DNA of 64,000 nucleotides from Solea solea (lineage: Eukaryota > Chordata > Actinopteri > Pleuronectiformes > Soleidae): contig NC_081139.1 in assembly GCF_958295425.1 (NCBI RefSeq), forward strand, positions 15,823,888 through 15,887,887. Direction: 5' to 3'. Below, one piece after another: positions 27,912 to 41,602 of this stretch (the first letter of the stretch is position 1; each line of letters opens with the position of its first letter). The translations under genes and the position numbers were made by a program. The notes under the pieces were generated by a model. The model had not been told where the DNA came from. It saw only the letters and a program-made list of their open reading frames with translations, and did not search any database.

Positions 27912-28081
27912 AGCTGTATTTATATAGTGCTTGTCTAGTATTGATGACCACACAGTGCTGCTTTACACTACAGTTTTGCCATTCACCCGTTCACATTCAT
28001 ACAGTGCATTTATGTGCGGCGCTCTTTATGCACCTTCACATGCTGCCAGCGCAGCCGTCAGGAGCAACTTGGGCTTCCAGT
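27912..28081. repeat. Teleost interspersed repeat ('tatatagtgcttgtctag' family)
   Basis: The run TTTATATAGTGCTTGTCTAG, then GTGCTGCTTTACACTACAG, CCATTCACCCGTTCACA and GCAGCCGTCAGGAGCAAC follows in order a repeat that is common in percomorph genomes. Neither end shows a clear target duplication. A related motif (TTTGTATAGCAC) occurs near 59700. Confidence 0.5.
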
Positions 28082-28527
28082 TGAGAGACAACTTAATCTA
28101 CCCCTCACCCACCATAAATCTGAAACCAGTCGCGAACTTACCACACACTCATATTCATTACGATATGCACCCCAGTGTGTCAGTAAACCAGTATACTAGT
28201 CTGCGGGACCTCACCTGTCCCCTCAAGCAGGTGAGGGTGCTATCAGCGCTGTAGCTGGCTGAGGAGCTAAGCTATCCATTCTGTCTGACTGCCTCTTGCC
28301 AAGGCTCATTTTTATCTCAACCTCCTCCCAAGCCTCCCAGACGTGATAAACGAGAGGAGCGAAGGTTGAAAAGATGGAGGGGGAAGGGCTGAGTGTGTGT
28401 GGCTCTAGAACTTGCTCTGCCAGCTTTTACCCACCTGCCTAGATAAGAAAGGCACTGTAAATTAACACGCGATAGGGGGGCTGAGAGCACAGGCGGTGTG
28501 TGTGTTGTGCGCTCATTCACACATATG

Positions 28528-28549
28528 CACACACACACACACACACACA
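28528..28549. repeat. CA microsatellite
   Basis: About 11 CA units. Confidence 0.95.
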
Positions 28550-31500
28550 TTTCCTCTCTTTGCTTTGCTGCAGGTATCACAGATAAAGATGTGTCATTGA
28601 TGAATGGGATTTTATTTCCCATCAACCTTTGCTGCGTGGGAAATGGAAAGCACATCCTGGCCCCTAAATCATCAGATGAGTGATGATAACACCGGGTAGC
28701 AGTTTTCATTTGTACGTACTATTTTCCTGCAAAACCCTGTATTCAAAGTGTTTGTTTCCATCAGTTTCCTGTTGTGTGTGATTGTTAGCGTGTGTGTTCC
28801 CCTTATTGAAATGAATGCTCCGCTTACACAACCTGTTGTGGAGCTGTTTAAGCTCTTGTATGGACCTTGTTTAATCACAACGCAGGGCAGAGATCTCCTA
28901 ATTTACCCTTCACCGACACGCAGACAAAATCACAAGGAGGAGAGCATCACCACACCATTCTTTTCCTCACAATATGAGAAATACAACACCTGCCTGATGC
29001 AGAATAATGACACGGCCTAATTCATGCTCCTCTATTTTTGGTACCATTTGTTTCCTTAATTGCTTCTGGCAGTCAATTCCTGACTGCAAATGACAAAATA
29101 AACAATATTGGAGTCAGTGTGCTCAGTGCAAACACCATCATTCACTGGGACTCATGAGCTGGCACGGTAAACTTTTTATTTGGCATATATTTGTCAAACA
29201 AATCAAAAGCACTTCAGCAAACTGGCACTGTCAGAGGTTTTTGCCACTGTCATGATCATGCAACACACGGCTGTTCATTACATCAGCTCAAATCTCATCA
29301 GCACAGGAACAGTGACACTGGACAGTCCAGATGAACAGACACAGAAAGGAGATGGAAGTTATTGGGGAGGCTCCAGTGTTTTAGCCACCGCGCAGTATGA
29401 GCCAGTTTTTAGGTGTCTGACTGATTGATTTCATTTGGGTCATAAAATGCAGAGAGTAAACTGGCTTAGCACTCAAGTGGAGCTTTTTCAAAGCGTGTGA
29501 CATGGATATGTAGCATGTCAGCTGCAACGTATGGGAGGCCACACACCATATTTGATAACACACTTAAAGACGCATAACCTGACAGAGCATGACAGCCACT
29601 TGTTTGATTGTTGTTGTTGTTGGGAAGCAAGAGAAAAGTCATTCAATTCAGAATTAGATTAGATTGCTGGTTTGAGTCCTCTGTTTGTTACAATCTATCA
29701 TCGCACCATGATATGTCTCTAATACTTACACACTGGACCCTGAAAATGGACTCTGTCAAGCAATACTATCAGACCAGACTGAGGAAGAGTTTGTATGTTC
29801 AGGGCCCAGGGATTGTTCGGTTGAGGTGTAGAATTCACTTCTGTAAATTTCCCTTGGTGTTTTCATTCACGCTAAACCCTGTTTGTAGCCATCTTACTTT
29901 TGCTTTTGTGCATCTTGACGTGAAACAAATCACTTCCTGTGTGCAGGCGGGATGAGATCCAACACTGCTATACATTGAGAGAGCGCAATGTGAAGCTGTG
30001 TGAACTCACGACGGTTTGCATGTAATATAGAATTTTGTTTATATTTAAAAGCTAACATGACAATCATTTTCAATATTTTCCACAATATTTTGTCTTCTAG
30101 CAGAAATTGGACCTACAGTTTCAAAACCATTGGCATAGTTACAATGCTGCATCCAGTGTTAATATTTAATTGCTAAAGCCAATTTTATAGCAATAACATA
30201 TCGGTATCAGTGTGTCTGCACATATTGTTCGCAGCATTGAGGAACTGTGACAAATAAACGTGCTTTAAGTATTCCCAGATATACACCAGTATCTCTTATA
30301 AAGCTGAGATCCTCTAAAGCTGTGATCAACTGAAATAAGCTTCAGGCCCTTTAACAGATATTGATATATTATTGATGTGGTATTTGTTGCTGAAAAACCC
30401 AAGTCCAATTGTATTAACTCAACCAACATCAACAAAGCACCGTGGCTAAAAAAACAATGAGAGACTGGATGTAATATATAAATATATTGCCTGACAGCAT
30501 AGCTGAAAAGTAATATAGCTCTGGTGTTATTAACCTGAAAGAAGCTTTTGGGTCCCTATCGACCAGATTTTGATATACAAGCAAGAAACGTATAGGCAAC
30601 AGTTTCGTACTTGCTCCCATTTTTCATTAATTTAAGTTAAAGTTTTAAGATATCTTCAATTTTCTTGCCTTTTCCTGAGCCAACTTAAAGCATGATGTAG
30701 AGCTGTACTTTGGACCAGTCACTTTTTTAAGTAAGAAGTTTTCTGTGTTTACAGAAAACTTTTTAACTTGCGAAACATGGGAGTAAAAGTAAAAGTATTG
30801 CATTTATATTTTTCAGGAGCATATTGTTGATGTGATATTTATTGCTGAGTAAACTACACTCCAATTACAGCAATCACATTGCGTATAAAAGTCAGGTCTG
30901 TTCTTTCCACCTCCCTGAATGAAGGGCATAAAGAGTGAACTCAGGCACTGGATTCAATCTCTGTGCAGCAGAAATGAATTCAGCCCCTGGTGATGTGGCT
31001 GCTTTCCTCTCAGTATGCCCAGGAAATACTTGCCAATGGTTAACAATAAATGGATGAACACTTTCTCCTCTTCATTACTGGAACTGGCAACACAACAAGC
31101 GACAAAAAGCTGCATTTATTCTCTGCAGATCTCAGCACACACAGCTGCAGAGTTGATTTTCTCGTCCGATACCTTGTGGACACAGAGAGCTGCTCATTAG
31201 CAGGCAGACAAGCTTTGTGGTGCAATACTCCGTCCGTGGCTGTTACCTATCACTGGCTCTGCACTGGCTCCAGTCGGGGTTAATATAAACACTGCTTTTA
31301 CAGTTGAGGCTTTTGCCTCCTCTAAGTACGATTTCTGCCATCTCAGGTTCATGCCTGGAGGGAATGTAAAATGTTGAAAGGTGCCCTTTGGAGTTTTCTT
31401 GTTAACAAGCAAAATTCTATTTGCATTCACTGTGTTTTTCTGTGTATCCTTTAGGTATAACACCACAATTGTTAAGAGCATTTATGTCAGTATTAACAGT

Positions 31501-33887
31501 ATTTTCTAGTATGTATTAGTTGGTTTCTTCTTCTCCTCCAAGTGTGCTCAGTGAGCATTGCAGCATACAGTATCTCAGCCTGTTAAAGGGCAGAATCTGT
31601 ACCACCATTGACTCTTGGTTGGATATCTTGTCTTTATCAGCTACAGAGAGAAAGCACTGTGTCAACAGCTTCAGTCCTTCATCACTGTTTCTATGCTGGA
31701 GATGCTCATCATCAGTCTTTTTGACTGTTATGAGGGTCACTGTGTCAGATTATTGATCACATACAATTTGGCGCGATTTGACCAATAGTCACGTGATTAC
31801 GTGTACCAATCACCCACCAGACAGATGTGATAGCATTACATGCGGAGAGAAAACTGTAAACCAACAATGTCAAATGAATTGGTGCATGTGTGATACTTGC
31901 TGTGTTGTGTACGGAAAATAAAACACAACTGTGGATGCCTCCTCACTTTGTTCACTGTCCGCCCTTCAAAGAGAATTTCTGGTTACTTGCTCGCTCTCCA
32001 CTTGTGCATGTCCATAGCGCTTGCTTAAGCTTGTTAGTTTTGTACATGGAAAGCACTCGGAGAATAAAAATCAAACATTGCAGTCTTTCTGACATGGGGT
32101 CATGAGGTTTACCCAACTTTGCTTTGATTGCGGTTCATTGTCGACACACTCCATAGGATAAAACAATCAATTACAGGGCCGATGGCTCTCAGAACCATGG
32201 ATCGGGCTGTAATCGTGCTTATAACCTGAAGTGTGACCTCTGCATGAAAGGGTGGACACCTGATACCAGCCAAACCTGTTTGGATCCAGCAATGCCAACA
32301 TTTTAATATCAAATTCTCTCTGGCTTGGTCAGGTTCAAAAGTGAAGGCTTAAATGAGTTGGGAAAAAAAGCCCTGATGTATACAGAGATGCTTCAAATTA
32401 CACATCATATGAAGTGCTATTACTGTCAAAACTTAACTCGTGTTATGGAAATGAACTGATAACATGAGCCCAGCTGATGCATTGCAGTTCATTTTCCCCG
32501 ATCATATGTTTCTACAAACCACAGATTTGTGTGATCTTACATTTCTGAACCAAAATGACATTAGTTATTTGACTGCCTATAGACCTGCATAACATGATCA
32601 TGCTTTAACTGCTCATGGTGCTTCTAAGGACGATGATAACCATTTCTGTACCAGTCGGTATCATTAAGCAGCCCAAAGGGACAACAGATGAATATTAGCT
32701 GCTGGGTATAATCTGGCATTTTTATGTACTTATAGTCAACAATGCCCCCATTCTAATTAAATGAAACTAAATACATACATGATATGCATCTGGGTAGGGC
32801 TTATAGAAAATATGTTTGTTTCTTGCTTTTCTTAATTGTGTGTAACATCCTCTCCATTAAAACACACCGGAATGTCCTCATTACTCCATAACCACTTCCA
32901 GCAAATCTTCCAACGTTAGATTTCGAACTGTTTGGCGAGATGTTTGCCAAACATCTTGCTCTGGATAAAAATATAGTGGATTGTTCACAAAATATCTGCA
33001 ACAAAACTTCTTTGCTGCTGCTAGGTGGACTTTTCATGGGCATCTGCCTATGGCACAAACTATTTGCCAAAGTGTAACTTTCTAGACTTTTTGTATGGAA
33101 TGTACAAATTAAGGTTGTGTAGACAGTGTGGAACAAATCTGAACTTCACTTTTGAAGAATCTAGAATTGCAATTTGGCCAATGCTATGTTGGCGTTTTGC
33201 AGTTGGAACGTGGACGATTCCCGCTGTCAGTCATATGTGCCATGCTTCAGCGTCTATTTTCCTCTAAATGGGATCATAAGTTTCAAAATGGACATCATGT
33301 TTTATTGAACAAGACCCAAAACTAGATATTGAGACCATTACCACCACAGGAAAATGTGAACTGCTTTTATAAATCAAGTGAAAAACACATTTTTCCGCAG
33401 TCTTCCTTTCAGAGTTATTTTTACAACCATTGGAGCTGCCCCCTGGTGGCTGCTCAGTATATTGGTTCTACCTGATTGACCTCACCATGGAAACTAAGAC
33501 ACACGGTGCATGGTGTGGAGTGATAGGACACTTGGGCATTTTTCACATACCCTTAGAACAGTGTTTTGTCAGACTGAAGGCTGAGGCAGGAATTTGAATG
33601 CATGGTTTAATCATGTATGAATGAAGTGCCTGTGTGCATTAATGAGTGTGTCTGCAGAATGTATTTGTTCATGAAAGGAGAGGTGAGCTGTCAGCTGTCT
33701 GTGGTGATGCGGTAGTCGCCGGAGCACTGACTGGATCATGGATGTGTTGTCACACTGACAGACAGAGGCAGTGAAGAGTTGCTCTCTTCTCCTGTAGCAT
33801 AACAGCGCTAAGGAAATCAATGTGACTGGATGTTGCAGGCGAACACATGGAGGTGCTCCGTATATAACCATATTATGTTGATGGGAA

Positions 33888-33890
<3 letters not shown>

Positions 33891-33923
<33 letters not shown>

Positions 33924-33932
33924 TCTCTCTCT
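33891..33932. repeat. CT microsatellite
   Basis: About 20 CT units with one CC interruption. Confidence 0.95.
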
Positions 33933-36821
33933 GTGCTGTTGATCTTGTTAGTTATGGCTCTGTATCCTTGGAGTTTTTCCTGCATTATTTTTAAATGTAG
34001 CCTTTCAGACTTTATTCTGTTTGTGCTCTCCTCATTTATTGCCTTTTCTTTCTTATATCCCCCCCTCTCTACTTTTTGCTTTTTCTCCCAGCCTGCTACA
34101 TTCCATTAAACCTTCAAAAGATAACTGATGACTGCCAAGCTGCACTGCCTTTGTTTTTTTTTTTTTTAACACATATATATTTATTTCTTTTAGATTTATG
34201 ATTGGCCTTCCCTCCAGATAGGGAACACATGCCATCCCTAAAATAATGTTATATTTCCTGGTGCCTCAATGACACCGAACAATTCTTTAAAAGCCCAATG
34301 CTACCTAGAGGACAAATAGATGCTGTCCCAGTTGCCGAGTCCGTTCAAACCATTTTTAATAATATGGCTCACTGATAGGGTCAGTCCCCACCATTTTTTG
34401 TTTGTTTTTTTAATTTTAATTTTATTTTTTTTTTCCCCCGTTTGTGCCAAAAGCAATATCACCCCGCCCCCCCTCCTCTCGTACTTGGCTTTTTATGAAA
34501 AAGCAACACTCTTGAAATTGAAAAAGCCACAGCTGACTCTCAGGGCTATTTCTCACGTAATGCATTTCAATTGGGTTTTTAAGATAGATTGCACTAGGTC
34601 GCAGCATACTCTAAACATATCTCATAACTCCTAGTCATTTCTGTAAAGCAATGGCACTGACGGAGATGAAAGGCAGCGAGTGTGTTGCACCAGTAACCAG
34701 CAACACCACGTCATATGACCTTCTTTGATAGATGCCCTTTCTCCTGCGCTGAGCGAGGCCGGGGAATTCAAAACCCCCAAAATGTGGATCAGAACGAGGA
34801 AGAGAGAGAGAGAGAGAGGGTGACTGCGATAAACCATCATTTTATGCCCTCACTTTCTCTCCCTCTCAGGATATACAGTCCATGTGGTACATTCTGCTGT
34901 CTGCTTTCTTTCACACCAAGCTTTGCTTATGTTGCCTCAGATCTGTCACTCCCTCTGGGTTGGATCATCGAGTCCTGGTCTCATAACACAAAGTCATTGG
35001 CAGCACTTCCAGCCTCTCGCTTTACATTTGCATCCTAAGGCAGCAGAGCTTTCTTTTGAGACACTTTCATAATTGTTGTGTTATGGTTGGAAACAGACAT
35101 TATATAAACATTTGCCTCAGAATAGTTTGGGAAATATCTGCTATACGGTGTTATCTGTGACTATATGTGCTGAGCCTGCGGCCTATTTCATTAACCTGCC
35201 TCCAGTTATTGACATATAAATTCCCGGCAACTCCAAAGCGGAGGCTGATAGAATACACAGTTTATCATATTAAAATCACAATCATGATGTTCGCTCCCAT
35301 TTTTAATTAAATTTTCATTGGGATATTGACATTTTGTAATTAAAGTGGAAACTGTCTGCGTGTCTTTAGATTTGTAGATTTGTAGATTTGAAAAGCGCTG
35401 AATCAATTTGTCCTGCAACTGATAAGCTGATTGACAGAAAATGAGTGATATTTATTAGCCATTTTTCAGGACGGCACATCCAGTGTTTTATTATTTGGCA
35501 GGGATTTTTTTCATAGAAATCTTGAGTATGTGCATTACAAATGTTGAACACAATGGTGAAACGGCAAGAGATTTTCCGGAAGAATAACAGTGCGTGTTGG
35601 AAGTGTTTTGTTACAGTGTTTTCTGAGGAGATGTCTAATTTATTTTGAGAAGGAAATTCTTCATCTTTCCCATCTGTGATAAGAAACAACTGTTTGACTT
35701 GACTGATTTTAATTTCAAAAGCAGTGACCCTGCAATTTGCCTATCGTTCCATGCTTGATGCCGATTGGGGATTACTGTGCTGTCAGGTGTGAAACAGAAA
35801 CACATAACTACACACAAACTCCACATGAAGAGTGTTTGAGAGCTCCGATGTATCTTACTTAGTTTTTACTTAGTTTCTGAGTTGTTCCTCTTCCTCTCTG
35901 AGAGTACTCAGAAGTGAAATACTTAAGCCTCTTTCCACTGCTTCTGTACATTGTTATTGATTTTTCTCTCTTTTCGGTCAGGATTTCAGTTCTTGTCTTG
36001 TCTCTATGTGTGTGTGTGCGTGACTGTGCATGTGTGTATTCCTGGGTGCAGCATGTAAGTGTAATATCTCCTTCTAGTGGTGAGTGTTAGCAATGTGAAA
36101 AATCACATTAGGTGTGAAAAGTGCTATCACATTAAAGCATCTCTTGTTAGACATCTGATATTAAATCGGCTGATTAATTGCAATAAAATATTCCTTATCT
36201 GCAGGTTTCTCCATTACGCCGTTCCTTGATGAGGGTGGGAGTGCTGACACCCCTTTGAAGCGAATGCCTTTACTTTTATGAGAGTTTTTGCTTTCTAAAC
36301 TGTTTAATGGAGAGTGACACGAGAGTTACACGAGCCCTAAGAGTGAAGTCAAACCAAACGGCTACCTTGTTACATTCATCCAATTATTATGAAGGTGAAT
36401 ACATGATACCAATCAGTTCTACAATGATTTATTAGACTGCTACTGGGTACTGCACTCAAATATCTTTTAATATAGACTTAAAATGAAATAGAAACTATTG
36501 AAGACCTACTCCAGATGAGTAGTAAACATCTGGACCCATCCAGCTGACTCTACGGTACTACTTTACTCTGGTCCCGCAAGGGAAAGGTACCAAAAAAATG
36601 CAATAGTTGGGGCTAGTTACTTTGGTACTATTCCTAATACGAAATAACACATAGTGTACTTTAGCAAACAGAACTGAACTCCTTGGAAACACAGCTTTAG
36701 TTTACACATTTCTCCACATTACATTTCCCACACAATCATGACGAAAAGGAGGAGCATTATGTGTTTCCTTAATGGACAAGAATAATGTACAGTATAGTCA
36801 AGGTTGCTTTTGTGACCTGTG

Positions 36822-36985
36822 CTCCATCCATTCTTATATTCCATTCCATTAGCTATACCACTTATCCTTGAGGAGAGCTGGAGCCAGTCCCAGCTGACAC
36901 AGCAAGGTGGGTGGAAGGCAGGGGACAACCTGGAGAGGGTGCCAATCTATAGCAGAGCTGACACACAGAGACCGGGTTTTTACAT
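36822..36985 (-). mobile_element. SINE-like interspersed repeat, minus-strand partial copy
   Basis: Begins with the CCATCC-type tail, then CCACTTATCCTTGAGGAGAG, a CAGCTGACAC block and CCAATCTATAGCAGAGCTG. This is the same family, in the opposite orientation, as the copies at 40712 and 56553. The copy lacks the tRNA-like head and is diverged. Confidence 0.6.
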
Positions 36986-37561
36986 TCGTCCAGAGAGATC
37001 CAATCGCAACTGGACAGTGTCCATTTCATCCGTTCACACTGGCATTAAAATATATGCATCCAGCGCGACCAAACAATCATTTTTTAACCACGAGAAAAAA
37101 CAAATCATCTGTTGATAAAAACAAATCAATCTATGGGCCCAGAGAAGTGTAGAAATGCTTACAGTTCACAGTGGACAGTCGCTGAAGAGGGGGTCTTTAA
37201 AGTTATACAGTGGACTTGTGTATAGATACAGATGTTTCAACGTTGGTATTATGCATCATGTTTATGTAGGCAAAGTGGTTCTTTTTCATTTGCATTCAAA
37301 GCCTAAAGTACTTATAAAGACTAGTATTCAGTGTATGCCATGACACTATCTTGAAAGTTACCATGCATGTAGCGGGTGGATTAGTTTGCTTTTAAACATT
37401 TAAATAAACATACGCTAAAGATGCATTCGCATGGATTCACATTGAAACTCAGAGCTGTCCACTTGTGATCAGATCACTCAGGATTCTGATCTGAGAGACA
37501 GATGCTTACACTGAAACATTGATGGGACCTTAACAGTTGCTAAATAAATTACAGTGCAAAT

Positions 37562-37680
37562 GGCCGGACTGGGAGGAAACCAGAAACCCATGCTGGCACA
37601 GGAAGATTGATCATGCAATCCCTACAGCGAGGGCCCTTGGGCTGTAGGTGGAAGGTTCAAGCCCAGACAATGTCAACTAC
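37562..37680 (-). mobile_element. SINE-like interspersed repeat, minus-strand head fragment (diverged)
   Basis: GGACTGGGAGGAAACCAGAA followed by a degraded GAACATGCAA-type block and GGTTCAAGCCCAGAC match, in order, the head half of the SINE-like family on the minus strand. It lies about 580 bp from the tail fragment at 36822-36985 and could be part of the same original insertion or a separate one. Confidence 0.35.
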
Positions 37681-40033
37681 TGCACACTTTGTGCCAAAAC
37701 TTAACTTTTGATAATGGCATGTTTGCAGGTACTGCAAAAAAAAAAAATAGAAATGGCAAATGAATGAAAAATGTTTAAGCTTCTTTTATAGAAATCTTAC
37801 ATTTTGCACAACATAACAATGATATCCATTCATATATCCTTTTAACTCATTTCGCTGCTACACACACACCTACATGTTCTTTTGAAATTATTTAAAAACA
37901 CTTCTTTCATTCATTTTTATAGACGCCGGTTTGATCGTGGGCCCTTAAACTGCCTCTACATTCACACAGGATTTTCCCTTTTGACTGTAAACTTGGCAAC
38001 ATGAGAGCGCATGGGATGAGATCCGAGTTAACAAGACAGGACTGTACGTCCCCCTGGGCTCACCTGTCATGCGAACTTCATGAGCTTCAAAACAAGACAT
38101 TGTATGTCGTATTTCACAATAATATCCTCAACAAAAGGAGAGTGACAACTTTATTTATATATTTTTTTTAATAAAAGCCCAGCTATAGCTTCCTGCCAAG
38201 GATATAAAAATCTTGACACCTCGGGTTGATGTCAAGATTCATATAAACAAGACCAAAATGCAGCAACATCCAACTGTCGAAAAAGAAACAAAACAAAACA
38301 AAAAAAAGCCATAGAAAACATTTAATGGTCACAATGCCCAGAGGCAGACATGCTTGTGTGTCTGACACTTAAATTTAAATATCTTTTGCCGACACTGACT
38401 TCAGTAATATTCTTTGCCAAATCCAAAATGAATTAAGATCCAGCCACACTGCTACCGTTGGTTTGGCAAAGTTTATTTCAGAAAAAGTGATGCTTAAAAA
38501 CCAACTGAGGGGAAGAAATAGGGCATAATATTGCCGGGAAGAGACATCTGTTTTTGCGAAAGTGGAGGAAATGACCGGAATCTTTGGAGCTTAATCACAA
38601 TTTGGACTCAAATGCATTGTCTCCTTAGACAAAATCGGGAATTGACAACATAGACATAAGGCAGACTTGCAAAATTAGATTGCTATGATGAATCCTGAAG
38701 CAACAGCCCTGTGCCTTTCCTGAATGTGAACCTAAATATTGCATACCAACGCTTGTCTCATAAACATTATGTTCCCTAACAACTTAACTGCACTCTTGAA
38801 TTACATTACATAAGATTTGCATTTTTGGTATGTTATTGTATTGTTATAACAATATAGTGTTGTTATAACAGAAATATTTCATGCCAAATTCTTAAGTAGA
38901 GGTGTTGGGGACAGTGGTGGTGCATGTGTAACAATGTAAACAACATCTGTCATGCCTCTACGCTGCGTGTGTTAAATGTTAACACACAAAGAAATAAAAC
39001 AAACGCCAACACTGCAAACTCCAAACCTACAAGAACAAAACGGCGAGGCCATCACACACATCGCACATGCAATATCACAGGACACCACACACGCACTAAA
39101 TCATCATTTCCAGCTTCACGAAGGGGATTTTAAAAGTATGAAATGCAATAAAGCTTGCTAAATATCTTCAGCCATCTCCACCTTAAACAAAACAAAGCCA
39201 TATATGTAATGTATGTTATATACATGTACAGAAACCGTGAAAACGAATGGGGGACAATAAACTAACTGTACCATTACCAGATGGATGGTATCATTATTTG
39301 CAATCATTTGCATCATTCATCTACTCAAAAGCCCAAAGAGACACATAACAGTGTTCTGTACAATCAAATAAGAAAATGTATTTATGTATTTGTTTGTTAT
39401 TAACAATGAAGTCATCCCCTTATTTAGATTATGACCCCCTTGGGCTGGTTCTTGCTCCCAAATAAGGAACTACAGTTGCCTCACATGAGAGTCTGTAGGT
39501 CATGGAAGATGGAGGGTTTATACTTGGCATGATGATTCATTAAAAATGGTGGCTATAAAGACTCTATCAGATGTGTAATATGAACATACCTACATTGACC
39601 TGCAAAATTTGCTTTGCTTACATTTAGTAGTTGCATATCCAGGACAACATTTCTTTTAGTTTTGGATTTAACTTCTTAAAATATCTTGAATGAGAAAGAA
39701 CATTTGACAGAGAGAGCGTCACTGCACCACTGAGCAGAGTTGTTCACAGTGATAGATAACAGAATCGTGTAACATCGTAGAATGAATGTATGTGTGTACA
39801 GTTATTTTTCAGGTGAGTTGTTAGCTTTAAATCAGCTCGTTGTTCCCTCCCTCAGAAAGCACTTAGAACATCTATAATAATGATGCATTAAGGTGTCAGC
39901 GGTGCAGGCTGCCTGATTCATCACTGCAGTCTGCTCATGGTGAGAGGCTGTCTTCTGTGCTTACTTTCCCTTATATTAATGCTTCATTGGCTACATTACA
40001 CTACATCACATCTGTGTTTGATAAGGATCTTAA

Positions 40034-40062
40034 ACACACACACACACAGACACAGACACACA
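40034..40062. repeat. CA microsatellite, imperfect
   Basis: CA units with periodic CAGA interruptions. Confidence 0.9.
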
Positions 40063-40711
40063 CTTGCACACAGAAACCACACCACGTCTGTTTATACCTC
40101 CAATATTCTACTTGAACATCAGCATTTTGGTTAAAGGTACAACATGTTTGTTTTTTGTTTTTCTTCCCTTTGGTGCTTGTTAATCAAGTGATGCAGAGAA
40201 TAAAACATCTGCACCTCCTCTGGGTGTTGTTTACAGCCTTTGTCAAATTTGGCCTTGACCAGTCACAGAGCAGTTCAGAGACACAGGGCCCTCCTATTGG
40301 CTGTTCTATTCTGCGAATAGTTCCCTTGAATACAACTGCTAAATATCTTTACTCCAGCAAAGCAACCTAAAAAATATGGACAGCACCGAGCACTAGAGAT
40401 GGAGTGATTTCCCTTCAGTAATCGGTTGCATTTGTAGCACATGTCTGTGCTCATCTGGTGGGAGGGGGCGTCTCCATCCCAAAACACTAGTGTTTTGTGG
40501 GTCTGTGGATTAAACGGCAAGCAGCGATTTCCCTTGAGATCCTTCCCCACTGCGGCTTTGAACTGAAATGATCATTTCCACTTTATCCACACGTGTGTGC
40601 AAAGGACAAAGGTTAAGAATGTTGTGTATTTCAAAGCTGTCAGGTGTGGTGGATATTTTTCAAGCAAATACAACATACGAGTGAAAATGGCAAAATCGTA
40701 ACAAAAAATTT

Positions 40712-40837
40712 GGCCACATGGTTGGTGTAGTGGTTAGCACTCTTGTCTTGTCTGCATGGAGTTTGCATGGTCTCCAGGTTCTCCGGTTTCCTCCCACAGT
40801 CCAAAAACAGTCTGGCCACTCTAAATGGACTTTAGGT
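40712..40837 (+). mobile_element. SINE-like repeat, 5' part, interrupted by a hAT element
   Basis: Starts with a tRNA-like head, GGTGTAGTGGTTAGCACTCT, resembling a Pol III A box. It continues with GGTTCTCCGGTTTCCTCCCA and CACAGTCCAAAAACAG, then CTCTAAATGGACTTTAGGT. The copy breaks at 40837, where a transposon starts, and resumes at 41438. It is therefore an older insertion than the hAT element inside it. Confidence 0.75.
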
Positions 40838-41429
40838 TAGAGTTCTCAATGGGCCTGAAATTTACAACCCGACCCGACCCAGCCCGTGGGCCTTTACACC
40901 CGAATCCGACCCAGTCCGAAATACATTTTCCCATTGATCGAAGCGTGGTGTTTTATTTGCAGCGGGAGAGGGTGTTGACGCAGCACCCGTCTCCTGGTGC
41001 TTGCGTCAGCTGGGTCCTCCGGTACCGGCTGCTAACAGGCGGGACTTCACATACTGTTGTACATTTGCCATTTGGTCAGCGGGCAGCATACGCAATTGGT
41101 TGAATTTCAGCCAAAGGAATGTTGCGGCTTTGTGGAGTGGTGCGCATGCAGGGGTGTCAGGTCTGCCCCTCTCCATCAAGCAGGCAGCCAGATTCACCAC
41201 CTCTTCACCACACGTGAACAGCGATGATTCACATCAAACAACATATCATTTACAAACTGAAATGTGAAGAAGTGGATTAGAAATGGATACAAAAGAAATG
41301 TGTTTTATGAGGGGAAAAAGGAAGCCCGACCCGACCCGCCTTATTTGCAGAATTTTTCGGACCGAACCTGGCCCGAACCCACGGGTCCGGTCAGGTTTGT
41401 TGGGCCGTCCCGACCCACTGAGAACTCTA
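40838..41429. mobile_element. hAT-type non-autonomous transposon nested in a SINE-like repeat
   Basis: A 592 bp element with inverted ends: the left starts TAGAGTTCTCAATGGG and the reverse complement of the right starts TAGAGTTCTCAGTGGG. It is flanked by identical 8 bp copies CTTTAGGT at 40830-40837 and 41430-41437, the target-duplication length of the hAT superfamily. Both subterminal regions contain clusters of CCCGACC and CCCGACCC units, the sort of arrangement that transposases bind. No long transposase frame is present, so it would depend on an enzyme encoded elsewhere. Removing it restores one continuous host repeat, which confirms the boundaries. Confidence 0.88.
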
Positions 41430-41437
41430 CTTTAGGT

Positions 41438-41602
41438 GTGAGTGTGAGAGTGAATGTTTGTTTGTCTCTATGTGGCCCTGTGATGGACTGGCAACCTGTC
41501 CAGCGTGTACACTGCCTTTCGCCCTATGTCAGCTGGGATTGACACCAGCGCCCCCTCATGTGTAAGATAAAGCAGTGGAAGATGGATGGATGGATGGATG
41601 GA
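41438..41602 (+). mobile_element. SINE-like repeat, 3' part after the nested insertion
   Basis: Continues the copy begun at 40712: GTGAGTGTGAGAGTGAATG, then CCCTGTGATGGACTGGCAAC, GTCAGCTGGGATTGACACC and a final ATGGATGG array at 41582-41602. The tetranucleotide tail is the normal 3' end of this family. Confidence 0.75.

Noticed and set aside
36540..36640. GGGAAAGGTACCAAAAAAATG and related GTACC motifs, also a GGTGGAAAAGGGGC motif near 50360
   Set aside because: Both recall short MITE-like repeats of fish, but neither has a partner end or target duplication here.
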